Part shown: piece by piece, positions 25,869 to 34,249 of the stretch | How positions within the stretch are numbered: the stretch's first letter is position 1 | Layout of the letters: each line of letters opens with the position of its first letter | Origin: an uncultured Lentisphaeria bacterium | GTDB taxonomy: Bacteria; Verrucomicrobiota; Lentisphaeria; Victivallales; Victivallaceae | Assembly: GCA_949282965.1 (NCBI GenBank) | Contig: CASDQW010000041.1 | Span: 1-48,063 of the forward strand | DNA: 48,063 nucleotides | Direction of reading: 5' to 3' | The notes under the pieces: model-generated | Databases searched by the model: none | Told to the model about the DNA's origin: nothing | What the model saw: only the letters and a program-made list of their open reading frames with translations | Translations under genes and position numbers: made by a program

Positions 25869-25907
25869 ACTCGGATCCTTTCCGGTAAAATCAGTTTCCA
25901 GAGCGCA

Positions 25908-25936
25908 ATATAGCGTCCGAAAACCACCTTCGCAAT
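25908..25936 (-). promoter_or_regulatory. Promoter for URO-D-family gene 24744-25868
   Basis: On the minus strand TTGCGA (25936-25931), 17-base spacer, TATATT (25913-25908), 39 bases before the ATG. The stretch 25937-26130 upstream of it holds no gene I can recognise. Confidence 0.55.
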
Positions 25937-26130
25937 CCCCCCGGAACCCGATTCCCGGAAAATCCGACGCGCAAACCGCCCGGTTTTTTCCTCCCCCTCC
26001 CCTCTGGCCCCCCCAACGGCCGGGACCGGTGCTGACAACTCGTTGAGCGCGTCCTGCGTCCAGTCCGGATTCACAACGGTGGAACAATCCCGGAAAACCG
26101 ATCGTTTTCCCGTTTTTTTTCGAATGGCCC

Positions 26131-26159
26131 TTGACAACTAAAAAGATTCTTGCTATAAT
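26131..26159 (+). promoter_or_regulatory. Consensus promoter for cassette 2
   Basis: TTGACA (26131-26136), 17-base spacer, TATAAT (26154-26159): both hexamers are perfect, the strongest promoter in the window. Such strength is usually held in check by a repressor, and a repeat-rich site follows directly. Confidence 0.8.
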
Positions 26160-26190
26160 ATTTGAAGATTTTCAAACAACTTCAAATAAC
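26160..26190 (+). promoter_or_regulatory. Operator candidate: inverted and direct repeats after the cassette 2 -10
   Basis: ATTTGAAG (26160-26167) and CTTCAAAT (26180-26187) form an 8+8 inverted repeat; TTTGAA/TTCAAA also pair closer in (26161-26166 and 26171-26176). In addition TTCAAACAAC and TTCAAATAAC are tandem 10-base direct repeats (26171-26190). The site begins at the base after the -10, where a bound repressor would block transcription, so autoregulation by the downstream gene is likely. Confidence 0.55.
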
Positions 26191-26207
26191 TTTTTTTTCA
26201 AAAAGCC

Positions 26208-27224
26208 ATGCCTGCATCAGAACGCATCAAAGGAACGATCAACCGCCTGGAAACCTGGATCGCCACCGGACGTTATAATCCGGGCGACCGGCTGCCGCCG
26301 CTGCGCGAACTGGCGGCGGAACTCGGCGAAACCGATTACACGCTGCATCAGGCGTTCCGCCGCCTCCGGGACCGCGGTCTGATCGAAATGCGTCCGGGCG
26401 CGGGGGCCTATATCCGGGAGCGGCGGATTGCCGCCGACGACGGAACGGAACGGGAAATCCTGGTTTTTTCAGAAGATGATAATCTGTACGCCGGTTATCT
26501 GGGAGAAGTTTGCCGTGCCGTGCGGGAAGTAGCTATGAAAACCGGTTATACCCTGTCGTTGCGCTGGCGGGAATATCTGAATCCGAAACTGTCATGGCCG
26601 TCCTTCGAGCATTTTTCACCGTCTTTGTGCGGTATTTTATTTCTGGGAGGTTATGATTTTTCCGGGCAGACGATTCCCATGAACTTTCCCGCGGTCGGTG
26701 TCAAAATGACCAATCTATACGGCGGCGTGGTATCCCCGGTGGCTCTGGATCCGGTGGCGGCGGCGGAACTGGCTGTGGCGTATTTTCAAGAACATCATGT
26801 CCGGAAAGTACAACTTTATTATTTTGACGATCCGACACACCGCTGGCGGATGCGCTGCTTTCGCGACCTCTGGCAGGAGGCGGGCGGCGAAGTTTCGGCC
26901 ACGGTCCGGCACCTGTTTGAACAGCAATTCGACATCGCCCCGGAAGCGGAGGGGCTCTGGTTCTCCGGCGGCACCCGCTGCGACGAGTTTTTGCAGCATT
27001 ACCTGCGGCTCGGCCGGGACCTGCGGCGGGAACGGACCATTCTGTCCGTCGACGGCAAGTCGCATCTGATGCCGGAGTACATACCGGTTGCGACGCTGGC
27101 CGTCGACTGGTACGAGGCGGGGCGGCTGGCGATGAGAGAACTGATCCGCCGCATTGAAAATCCCGGCGCAGCCGCCCGCCGGATCGGATTGATTCCTCGT
27201 TTTTTCGCTGAAAACCAATCATGA
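26208..27224 (+). CDS. GntR-type HTH regulator with LacI-like sugar-sensor domain (cassette 2)
   Basis: A 338-residue paralogue of the regulators at 8620 and 40529. The winged helix (residues 5-72) reads IATGRYNPGDRLPPLRELA, then TLHQAFRRLRDRGLIEMR and GAGAYIRE. The C-terminal effector domain ends with LSVDGKSHLMPEYIPVATLAVDW, EAGRLAMRELIRRIENPG and ARRIGLIP, the same signature as its paralogues. The ATG at 26208 has no obvious Shine-Dalgarno, which suggests low translation or a leaderless-like mode. It is co-transcribed with the pseudopilin gene 17 bases downstream. The URO-D gene on the other side is divergent and may be a second target. Confidence 0.85.
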   Translation: MPASERIKGTINRLETWIATGRYNPGDRLPPLRELAAELGETDYTLHQAFRRLRDRGLIEMRPGAGAYIRERRIAADDGTEREILVFSEDDNLYAGYLGEVCRAVREVAMKTGYTLSLRWREYLNPKLSWPSFEHFSPSLCGILFLGGYDFSGQTIPMNFPAVGVKMTNLYGGVVSPVALDPVAAAELAVAYFQEHHVRKVQLYYFDDPTHRWRMRCFRDLWQEAGGEVSATVRHLFEQQFDIAPEAEGLWFSGGTRCDEFLQHYLRLGRDLRRERTILSVDGKSHLMPEYIPVATLAVDWYEAGRLAMRELIRRIENPGAAARRIGLIPRFFAENQS

Positions 27225-27241
27225 AACAGGAGGTTGTTTCC

Positions 27242-27976
27242 ATGCACAGAAACTTTACGCTGATCGAACTTCTGGTGGTAATCGCGATCATCGCGATTCT
27301 GGCGTCCATGCTGCTGCCGTCCCTGAACCATGCGCGGGAAACCGCGCACTCCAGCAACTGTCTGAGCCAGATCCGGCAGGTGGACTCCGCCTTCATGCTG
27401 TATTGCGGCGACAATCAGGACGTGACGCCGCCGACCAACATGGAGGGCAAGGCCTGGCCCTGGAAATTCTACGACAACAAATATCTGACCGCCACCAAAA
27501 TTCTGACCTGCCCGAAAGACCAGTCGGAGCAGGCTGAAATACTCCGGCGCGGGCGTGATTTCGGCACCTACACCTGGAGTTACGTCAGTTACGGTTACAA
27601 CAGCAACAACCTCGGAAGCACCCAGCGAACCGGCGCGTCCACAACCTCAAAAATCACCCGGATCAAACGCCCCTCGGCGACCATCGTCTACTGTGATACC
27701 CTGTACGGAGAAGACAACAAGGCGCCCGACCGGCCGGGACGGGGATACGCCAGCTGCTACGACGCGTTTCTCACGTTCACCGCCTACTTCGGCGTACCGG
27801 TCACCTGCCACGCCGGTTCCGCCAACATCGCCTGGGCGGACGGCCACGCCAGTGCCGCCCGCGGTTCCGGCCGGATGAACCGCGGATTCAACGGCAATTC
27901 CATCGCGGAAATCGCCGATCCCTACGCCGTGCAGCCGTTCTCGAAAACGCCGGAAAACTTCTGGGACATCAACTGA
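27242..27976 (+). CDS. Pseudopilin-like protein with H-X9-DG C-terminus (cassette 2)
   Basis: A 244-residue protein with N-terminus [21 protein letters not shown], the class III-type leader with Glu at +5, but Asn rather than Gly before the cleavage point. The C-terminal processing-associated motif is HAGSANIAWADG (H-X9-DG). ATG 27242 was chosen over 27221 because AGGAGG (27228-27233) lies eight bases upstream and the leader is then of normal length. Its stop overlaps the start of the large propeller gene (TGATG), so they are coupled. Equivalent to the pseudopilins in cassettes 1 and 3. Confidence 0.88.
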   Translation: MHRNFTLIELLVVIAIIAILASMLLPSLNHARETAHSSNCLSQIRQVDSAFMLYCGDNQDVTPPTNMEGKAWPWKFYDNKYLTATKILTCPKDQSEQAEILRRGRDFGTYTWSYVSYGYNSNNLGSTQRTGASTTSKITRIKRPSATIVYCDTLYGEDNKAPDRPGRGYASCYDAFLTFTAYFGVPVTCHAGSANIAWADGHASAARGSGRMNRGFNGNSIAEIADPYAVQPFSKTPENFWDIN

Positions 27977-30315
27977 TGAAATCCTGGATTGCCCTCCTCT
28001 GTCTGAGTTTGCTGCTGCCGCTGGCCGGCGCCGAACTGCTGCATCATCAAAATCTGACCGATCGGAACGCCGACGGTACTGCCGTCGGCTGGCAGCGCGC
28101 CCCGCTCTCCGCCGACGGTGGCACCATTCGTCTGACGACCGAACGTCCGGGCAGCGCGGTTCAGTATTTCCGCACCGCGCCGCAAGCCGGTGAAACGTTG
28201 CTGGTACGCGGAAAGATCCGGAAAATCAAAGGTGCCAATGCCGGATCCCTGGTCATCCGGGACGCTGAACACCATCGGCTGCTGACCGTCCGCGGACCGG
28301 CGGCGCCGGGTGTCTGGCAGGAGGTCGGAGGCATTCTGGAATGCACCGGCAAAGAGGCTTACTTCGAATGTCTTGCCGACTATATGGGCAAGGATTTTGC
28401 GGTGGAATTCAAGGATCTTTCGGTACAGACGCTGCCGAAGGCGGCCGCGGAACAGCGGCTGCGGGAGATCAACACCGAAAAACTGCCTCCCGGTCTGCGC
28501 GCCCACGGCATCGCCGCTCCGGTCGGCATCGCCTGCGGGGTTTACGCGGTGACCAATGCCGCCGGCGAACGCCTGGTTCTGACCTTCATCGCCGATTCCA
28601 GCGGCTGCCGCCAGCTTCTGGAAATCAATGCCGATACCGGCAAGGCCCGTTCCGTCTCCCTGCCGGATGCGCCGGTCAGCGTCGATCTGCGGCCGTTCTA
28701 CTCGCTGCTGTCGAGTCGGAACCGGCTCTACACCTCGTTCGGGCACCGGTTCTATGAATACGACGTGGAACAGGGCAAGGTGACGTTTTCCGGGAAGTTC
28801 AGCGGCTATCTGACCATGGGCATGACCGAGGACGCCGACGGCATCATCTGGCTGGTATCCTATCCGCAGTGTGAAGTCGGCTCCTTTGACCCGGCGACGG
28901 GGACTTTCACCGATTACGGCAGCATCCGGAAACGCGACTGGCAGCAGTATCAGCGTTACGTCGAACGCGACGACTCGGGCTGGCTCTGGTTTGGCGTCGG
29001 CACGACCGAAGCGCAGGTGGTCGGTTTCGATCCGACGTCCCGCCGGACGGTGGAGGTGTTTCCCCCGGATCCCCGCGACCGGGCTGCCACCGGCCAGGTG
29101 GTGCGCGCGAGTGACGGTAAAGTTTACGGATGGAACCGCAACCGTTCCGACACCGCCTGGTATGAACTCAACGGCGGGAAAGCTGTCAAATTACCGGGGA
29201 AACCGGCCTTTCAGCCGATGGAATTCTCCCGGAAGCGCGATACCCAGGACGCGTTTCTGCGGGATTTCCCGGGAGGCGGGCGGATCGAATCGCTCGATCT
29301 GGCGGACCGGGTGCTCCGCATCCGGCGTCCGGACGGAAGCGTGCGGGAGGTTTCGTTCGAATACCCCAGCGCGGGCAGTTACCTGATGGGGGTGGCGGCC
29401 ATGCCGGACGGAACGATCCGGGGCGGCTCGTTTCATCCGATGCGCTATTTTGTCTTCGACCCCGCCGCAAATTCCTTCACGGAGCGCGGCAATGCCCGAT
29501 ACCAGTGGAACAACATTCTCCCGGTCGGGAATCATCTCTTCATCGGCGCTTATGGCGAAGGACACCTGATGGACTGGGATACTGCGCGCCCCTATTCTGG
29601 TGTGGCGCGCAACGGCAATCCGCGCGATCTCGGCGAAGCCACCCCGGCAGTACACCGTCCCAGCATGCTGGCGGCGTCTCCGGACGGCAACACCATCGTA
29701 ATGGCCGGCACGCCAGGTTACGGACGGACCGGCGGCGGGCTGGTGATTTTCAACCGGAAATCAGGTAAAATGGAGGTGCTCCCGCCGGAAAAACTCCTGA
29801 CTCCGGAATCGATTCATTCCGTCTTGTTTCTCTCCGACCGGGAACTGCTGCTGGGCACCACCGTCGGCGCCGGCACCGGCGGCCGGGTGGAAGCCAAAGA
29901 AGCGTCGCTGGCCGTTTACGATCTGAACCAACGCGCCATTGTCTGGCGGGAAGCACCGATTCCCGGAGTCTCCGCTTATCTCGGCTTGGAAAAACTGCCG
30001 GACGGGAAAGTGCTGGCGGCGGTTCATCGCGACCGGTTGCTGGTATTCGATCCCGTCGCCCGCAAAGTGGAAACCATCATTCCCACCGGAGAACTCGGCG
30101 AACTGGTGGCAACGCAGGGCCCGCGCATCCTGCCGAACGACGGCAAACGCTATTTCGTACTGCTGCGGCACGGCATTGCGGAATTCGATCCGGCCACCCG
30201 GACGCTGAAACGCCTGGTCGCAATGTCACGGGAGATCACCGCCGGCGGCGCCGTCTCCGGCGGCCGCATCTGGTTCTGCTGCAACCCGGAGCTGATGAGT
30301 TTCGAATACCGCTGA
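27976..30315 (+). CDS. Large secreted beta-propeller-like protein (cassette 2)
   Basis: A 779-residue exported protein of unknown function. A signal peptide (MKSWIALLCLSLLLPLAGA) is followed by about 130 residues that look like a beta-sandwich carbohydrate-binding domain (GWQRAPLSADGGTIRL, AVEFKDLSVQTLP). The remainder is propeller-like with units such as MTEDADGIIWLVSYPQCEVGS, RDDSGWLWFGVG and AAMPDGTIRGGSF. The last of these recurs as PDG/ADG turns, as in NHL, SMP-30 or Vgb-type propellers. It is longer than the cassette 1 protein chiefly because of the N-terminal domain. Its start overlaps the pseudopilin stop. Glycan capture or a lyase activity is an inference from context only. Confidence 0.7.
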   Translation: MKSWIALLCLSLLLPLAGAELLHHQNLTDRNADGTAVGWQRAPLSADGGTIRLTTERPGSAVQYFRTAPQAGETLLVRGKIRKIKGANAGSLVIRDAEHHRLLTVRGPAAPGVWQEVGGILECTGKEAYFECLADYMGKDFAVEFKDLSVQTLPKAAAEQRLREINTEKLPPGLRAHGIAAPVGIACGVYAVTNAAGERLVLTFIADSSGCRQLLEINADTGKARSVSLPDAPVSVDLRPFYSLLSSRNRLYTSFGHRFYEYDVEQGKVTFSGKFSGYLTMGMTEDADGIIWLVSYPQCEVGSFDPATGTFTDYGSIRKRDWQQYQRYVERDDSGWLWFGVGTTEAQVVGFDPTSRRTVEVFPPDPRDRAATGQVVRASDGKVYGWNRNRSDTAWYELNGGKAVKLPGKPAFQPMEFSRKRDTQDAFLRDFPGGGRIESLDLADRVLRIRRPDGSVREVSFEYPSAGSYLMGVAAMPDGTIRGGSFHPMRYFVFDPAANSFTERGNARYQWNNILPVGNHLFIGAYGEGHLMDWDTARPYSGVARNGNPRDLGEATPAVHRPSMLAASPDGNTIVMAGTPGYGRTGGGLVIFNRKSGKMEVLPPEKLLTPESIHSVLFLSDRELLLGTTVGAGTGGRVEAKEASLAVYDLNQRAIVWREAPIPGVSAYLGLEKLPDGKVLAAVHRDRLLVFDPVARKVETIIPTGELGELVATQGPRILPNDGKRYFVLLRHGIAEFDPATRTLKRLVAMSREITAGGAVSGGRIWFCCNPELMSFEYR

Positions 30316-30371
30316 CACGGAAACGGGAACGATCGCCGACACGATCCCGGACGGTCTCCGTCCGGTCCCGG

Positions 30372-30420
30372 CTCCGGCCGGAGGCGCTGCTCGCGACCGC
30401 CGGAGGGCGGGCCCTCCGGC
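30372..30420. repeat. GC-rich palindromes between convergent genes
   Basis: CTCCGGCCGGAG is a perfect 12-base palindrome (30372-30383). GCCGGAGGG-CGGG-CCCTCCGGC is a perfect 9-pair hairpin (30399-30420). No T tract follows. They lie between the ends of the cassette 2 propeller gene and uxaA and may terminate both, or be an intergenic repeat like that at 24642-24686. Confidence 0.5.
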
Positions 30421-30429
30421 CGGGACGGG

Positions 30430-31791
30430 CTATAAGGTCACCCCATCCTTAAAAAGGGCAATTCCCCGGTCGCCGTTGATTTCATTTTTCGCCGCCAGTT
30501 TCCCGGATGCGAGGCGCAGCAGAAAGTCGGCAAAGTCTTCGACCTCCGGATGCGCCATCGCATCCCAGTCGATCCAGTGCGGCTTCCGCTCCGCCAGCGC
30601 CGAATTCGACGCGACCTTCACCGTCGGCACCACCGTCCCGAACGGCGTCCCGCGACCGGTCGTGAACAGCAGCAGCTGACAGCCCGCCGCCGCCAGCGCC
30701 GTCGAAGCCACCGGATCGTTGCCCGGCGCGCTCAGCAGAGACAAACCGGTCGTCTTCAGACGTTCGCCATATTCCAGCACGTCCACCACCGGTACGCCGC
30801 CGCCCTTCTGCACGCAACCGAGCGACTTGTCCTCCAGTGTGGAAATGCCCCCGGCCTTGTTGCCCGGAGAGGGATTTTCGTAAACCGGCTGACCATGCGC
30901 TTCATAATAGGCTTTGAAACCGTTGACCATCGCCGCGCAGCGGTCGAATACAGCCCGGTTCACGCAGCGGTTCAGCAGCAGCGTCTCCGCGCCGAACATC
31001 TCCGGCACCTCCGTCAGCACGCAGCTGCCGCCGCGCGCCACCAGCCAGTCCGTAAAACGCCCCAGCAGCGGGTTGGCCGTCAGCCCGGAAAATCCGTCGG
31101 ACCCTCCACACTTCAATCCCACCCGCAATTCCGAAAGCGGTCGTTCACTGCGCACATTCACCTTCTCCGCCTCCAGCTGCTCCAGCAATCGCAGCCCGGC
31201 GGCGAATTCATCGCGCTCGTCCTGCGCCCGGAGCACCCGCAGATTCAGCAAGGAAACATCACCCAGGCGCGCCTGAAAACTCTCCAGCGTATTGTTTTCG
31301 CACCCCAGCCCGACCACCAGCACTCCTCCCGCATTAGGGTTCCGTACCAGCGACGCCAGCACCCGGGCGGTGCGTTCGTGGTCGTCTCCCAGCTGGGAAC
31401 AGCCGAAGGGATGGGTCAGCGCCACCCCTCCGACCGCCTGCGCCAGGCGTTCCGCCAGGCGGTTGACGCAGCCGACCGTGGGAATCACCCACAGCTCATT
31501 GCGAATACCGGTCTGTCCGTCCCGCCGGAGGTAGCCGGAGAACGTCCGGTCACAGGCGATGTGTTCAAACTTCGCCGCCGCACCGGACGGATGGTACTCA
31601 TAGGCAATCTGCCCTGCAAGATTCGTTTTAAGATTATGCGTATGAACGTGTTCACCTATTGCCACATCTGCAATGGCGCGCCCGATCGGCATCCCGTATT
31701 TGATAACAAATTCCCCTTTCCGGATGGCGCGCACGGCATATTTGTGCCCATCGGAACGAACCTCCACATTGTCGTCGGGACGAATGATCAT
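30430..31791 (-). CDS. uxaA: Altronate dehydratase (UxaA family)
   Basis: A 453-residue enzyme that dehydrates D-altronate to 2-keto-3-deoxygluconate, the third step of galacturonate catabolism. The N-terminal SAF domain (residues 1-60, IRPDDNVEVR and GEHVHTHNLKTNL) is joined to the large catalytic domain with FSGYLRRDGQTGIRNELWVIPTVGCVN, LTHPFGCSQLG, VGLGCENN and LKCGGSDGFSG, all typical of UxaA/GarD. The usual length is about 490, so this one is slightly short but complete. Its ATG overlaps the uxaB stop (ATGA). It is the last gene of the nine-gene minus-strand run. GarD-like activity on galactarate is a less likely alternative, because uxaB is adjacent. Confidence 0.9.
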   Translation of the reverse strand: MIIRPDDNVEVRSDGHKYAVRAIRKGEFVIKYGMPIGRAIADVAIGEHVHTHNLKTNLAGQIAYEYHPSGAAAKFEHIACDRTFSGYLRRDGQTGIRNELWVIPTVGCVNRLAERLAQAVGGVALTHPFGCSQLGDDHERTARVLASLVRNPNAGGVLVVGLGCENNTLESFQARLGDVSLLNLRVLRAQDERDEFAAGLRLLEQLEAEKVNVRSERPLSELRVGLKCGGSDGFSGLTANPLLGRFTDWLVARGGSCVLTEVPEMFGAETLLLNRCVNRAVFDRCAAMVNGFKAYYEAHGQPVYENPSPGNKAGGISTLEDKSLGCVQKGGGVPVVDVLEYGERLKTTGLSLLSAPGNDPVASTALAAAGCQLLLFTTGRGTPFGTVVPTVKVASNSALAERKPHWIDWDAMAHPEVEDFADFLLRLASGKLAAKNEINGDRGIALFKDGVTL

Positions 31792-33092
31792 CGTTCCAGT
31801 TCCTCCCGAACCGCCGCGGTAAAACCGGGAATGGTGTTCAGGTCCATCCCCCAGAAATCACTCCGCCCCAACACAGCTTCCAGCGACGGCCCGTTTCGGA
31901 AGAACGCCAGCACTTCCGCCGCGTCGTTCGCCTCGCAACGGGTATAGAATTCCACCAGAAACGCCATCGACCGCGTCAAGCCCGGCGGCAGTTTGCCGAA
32001 CATCTTCCGGTAATCCAGCAGCGACGGCAGCACCCGCACCCGCCATTTCGATACGGAGTTCAACGCGATGGAGAGCAGCCGGTGATGCGCGTAGGGATTG
32101 GCGAAACGCTCCAGCACCGATTCCGCATAAGCCCGTTTTTCGGCTTCGGGCAGCGGCACCGTCGGCAGAATCTCGTCAAAGAGCACCTGCCGCAGAAACG
32201 CCCCGAACTGGGCGTCCCGCACCATTTCGTCGACGAACGTCAGCCCGGCCAGATGCGCCCCCAGGGCGCTTGCCGTGTGCGCACCGTTCAACAGCCGCAC
32301 CTTCCGCGTCCGGTAAGGCGTCTGGTCATCGGTGAACACCACCGGCAATCCGCTCCGGTCCGCCGGAAACTCCCGCCGCACCGCCGCCGGTCCCTCGATG
32401 ACGAAAAAGAAAAACGGTTCCCCACAAACCAGCAGCCGGTCCTCCACCCCCAGTTTCCGCCAGTACGCCGGCGCCTCGTCCCGGGGATATCCCGCCACGA
32501 TGCGGTCCACCAGTGTATTGCAGAAAATGCATTCGCGTTCGACATAAGTTGCGGCCGCGGGATCTTTTTCCAGATACCGCAGCATGCATTCCCGGAGAGT
32601 CGTCCCGTTGTGCTCAATCAATTCGCAGGGGATGAAAATCAGCCCCGGCAAGCCCGCCGCGGCGCGCGCCGCGACCAGCCGTGCCACCTTGGCCGGAAAC
32701 GTGTCCACACCGGCCCGGTATTCGATCCCCGCCTCGGTCGTATTGGAAAAGACAAAACGCAGTTCCGGCAGCAGCGCCGTTGCCAGCACCCGGTCCCATT
32801 CCCGCGCCGGATTCAGGCAGCTTTCCACACAATCGATCCGCTCGATCGTCTCCACCGCCCGGCCGTCCGCAACCCCGCGCAGCACGCAATGGTAAACCCC
32901 GCCCTGTGCATTGATCGCATCACCCATGCCCTGCGGCAGCGGCTGTACGATCCGCACCGCGCCGCCGAATCCCGCCTCACGGTTCATCCGCTGAATCAGA
33001 TCATCCACAAAGCACCGCAGAAAATTTCCCTCGCCGAACTGCAATACCCGAATCGGCAGCGTCAGCGGTTCCTTCCGTCGCAGCAACTCCAT
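31788..33092 (-). CDS. uxaB: Tagaturonate reductase (UxaB, mannitol dehydrogenase family)
   Basis: A 434-residue NAD-dependent polyol dehydrogenase that reduces D-tagaturonate to D-altronate. The nucleotide-binding N-terminus is IRVLQFGEGNFLRCFVDDL. The catalytic stretch has VRLLNGAHTASALGAHLAG, including the KVRLLNGxHT motif of UxaB with its catalytic Lys, and FANPYAHHRLLSIALNSVSKW follows. AAGGAG is six bases before the ATG. The uronate isomerase UxaC, needed before this step, is not in the window. UxuB (fructuronate reductase) is an alternative, but the pairing with uxaA favours tagaturonate. Confidence 0.88.
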   Translation of the reverse strand: MELLRRKEPLTLPIRVLQFGEGNFLRCFVDDLIQRMNREAGFGGAVRIVQPLPQGMGDAINAQGGVYHCVLRGVADGRAVETIERIDCVESCLNPAREWDRVLATALLPELRFVFSNTTEAGIEYRAGVDTFPAKVARLVAARAAAGLPGLIFIPCELIEHNGTTLRECMLRYLEKDPAAATYVERECIFCNTLVDRIVAGYPRDEAPAYWRKLGVEDRLLVCGEPFFFFVIEGPAAVRREFPADRSGLPVVFTDDQTPYRTRKVRLLNGAHTASALGAHLAGLTFVDEMVRDAQFGAFLRQVLFDEILPTVPLPEAEKRAYAESVLERFANPYAHHRLLSIALNSVSKWRVRVLPSLLDYRKMFGKLPPGLTRSMAFLVEFYTRCEANDAAEVLAFFRNGPSLEAVLGRSDFWGMDLNTIPGFTAAVREELER

Positions 33093-33119
33093 GATCAGCT
33101 CCTTCCGTTGCTTCCGGCC

Positions 33120-34232
33120 TCATCCCAGACGCCGGTTCAGAAAATCAAACGCATCCGCCTGCATCGGCAGATCGAACTTGTGCGGCCCGTCGTAAAATCC
33201 CGATTCATAATTCGCCGCCGCCCCCGCTTCCGTGTAAATCCCGCGCAACCGCTCGTCCGCAGCCGTCATTCCCGCCATGTTGAACAATCCATCATCGCGG
33301 TCGAACTGCACCAGCAGCGGTGACGGCGCCCGGCATCCGGCCAGATCCGGCCAGTCGCCGACGGCGCTCAATCCCGGCGGAAACAGCATCCAGGTGTGAT
33401 TCATATTGTGATCCAGCAGTCCGGCATAGGTGCTCATCAAACCGACGATCACCGCCGCTTTCAGTTCCGGACAGACGCATTGCAGCATGGCCGTCCGGTT
33501 GCCGCCGCCGGACAACCCGAGGGCGCCCAGCCGATGCGGATCGGCAAAGCGGGCCAACACCTTGAGCGCGATCCGGTCGTCCCGCGCCACCAGCGCAGCC
33601 ATGGAAGTGTTGAAAAGCCGGGCGTATTTTTCCACGCGGTGTTCGTGGAACCCCGCCGCCAGGTTGTATCGTTCCGCCTCCGTCGCATCCGGCGCGGCGA
33701 GCCGGTCGGACCATTCCCGCTCCTCCGCCGGCAACACCTCCGGCGCAAACTTCCGGCTGCCCCAGAGAAACGCATCGTGCACCAGCACCGCAAACCCCTT
33801 CCGCGCCAGAGCATTGACATACGCCCGACCGCCGTAATACTGCTCCCGATACGTGCGGATCTCGTCCGTGGGACCTCCCGGACCGTCGGCGATTTTCTCC
33901 TTTCCCAGAAATTTGAAACCGCCATGATCGTGGCAGGCCAGCACGCCGGGCAGTTCCGCCGCCGCTGTTCCTTCGGGACGCAGCAGCCACGCCCGGGTTT
34001 CCGGACCGAATCCGGCATGCCAGCACAACTCCATCCCCTGGATTCCGTCCCGCCGCCATTCCCGGACCACCGTCAAATTCTCCGGTTCTTCTTCCGGCAG
34101 AATGGGCACCGTCAGCAGCCGCACTGCCGCCGCGCGAAATTCCGGAAGCGGCAACGTCCGCTTCATCAATCCTGCCCGCAGCGCAATATCGGCCAGATCA
34201 CTGTAGGCACCAAGATGTTGGTAATACGTCAT
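33120..34232 (-). CDS. Alpha/beta hydrolase, esterase-like
   Basis: A 370-residue cytoplasmic hydrolase without a signal peptide. Motifs: HDHGGFKFLGKEK (oxyanion-hole region, as in acetyl-xylan-esterase/dienelactone-hydrolase relatives), nucleophile elbow GLSGGGNRT with Ser, LVQFDRDDGLF with a probable catalytic Asp, and YDGPHKFD with the His. This is the layout of a large alpha/beta hydrolase subgroup found in glycan loci, where members de-esterify sugars. The ATG at 34232 has GGAG eight bases upstream; a much longer open frame extends upstream but overlaps the beta-helix gene and was rejected. It is 27 bases before uxaB. Removal of acetyl or methyl esters from uronides would fit the operon. 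Confidence 0.8.
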   Translation of the reverse strand: MTYYQHLGAYSDLADIALRAGLMKRTLPLPEFRAAAVRLLTVPILPEEEPENLTVVREWRRDGIQGMELCWHAGFGPETRAWLLRPEGTAAAELPGVLACHDHGGFKFLGKEKIADGPGGPTDEIRTYREQYYGGRAYVNALARKGFAVLVHDAFLWGSRKFAPEVLPAEEREWSDRLAAPDATEAERYNLAAGFHEHRVEKYARLFNTSMAALVARDDRIALKVLARFADPHRLGALGLSGGGNRTAMLQCVCPELKAAVIVGLMSTYAGLLDHNMNHTWMLFPPGLSAVGDWPDLAGCRAPSPLLVQFDRDDGLFNMAGMTAADERLRGIYTEAGAAANYESGFYDGPHKFDLPMQADAFDFLNRRLG

Positions 34233-34249
34233 AGGCTGCACTCCATCCT

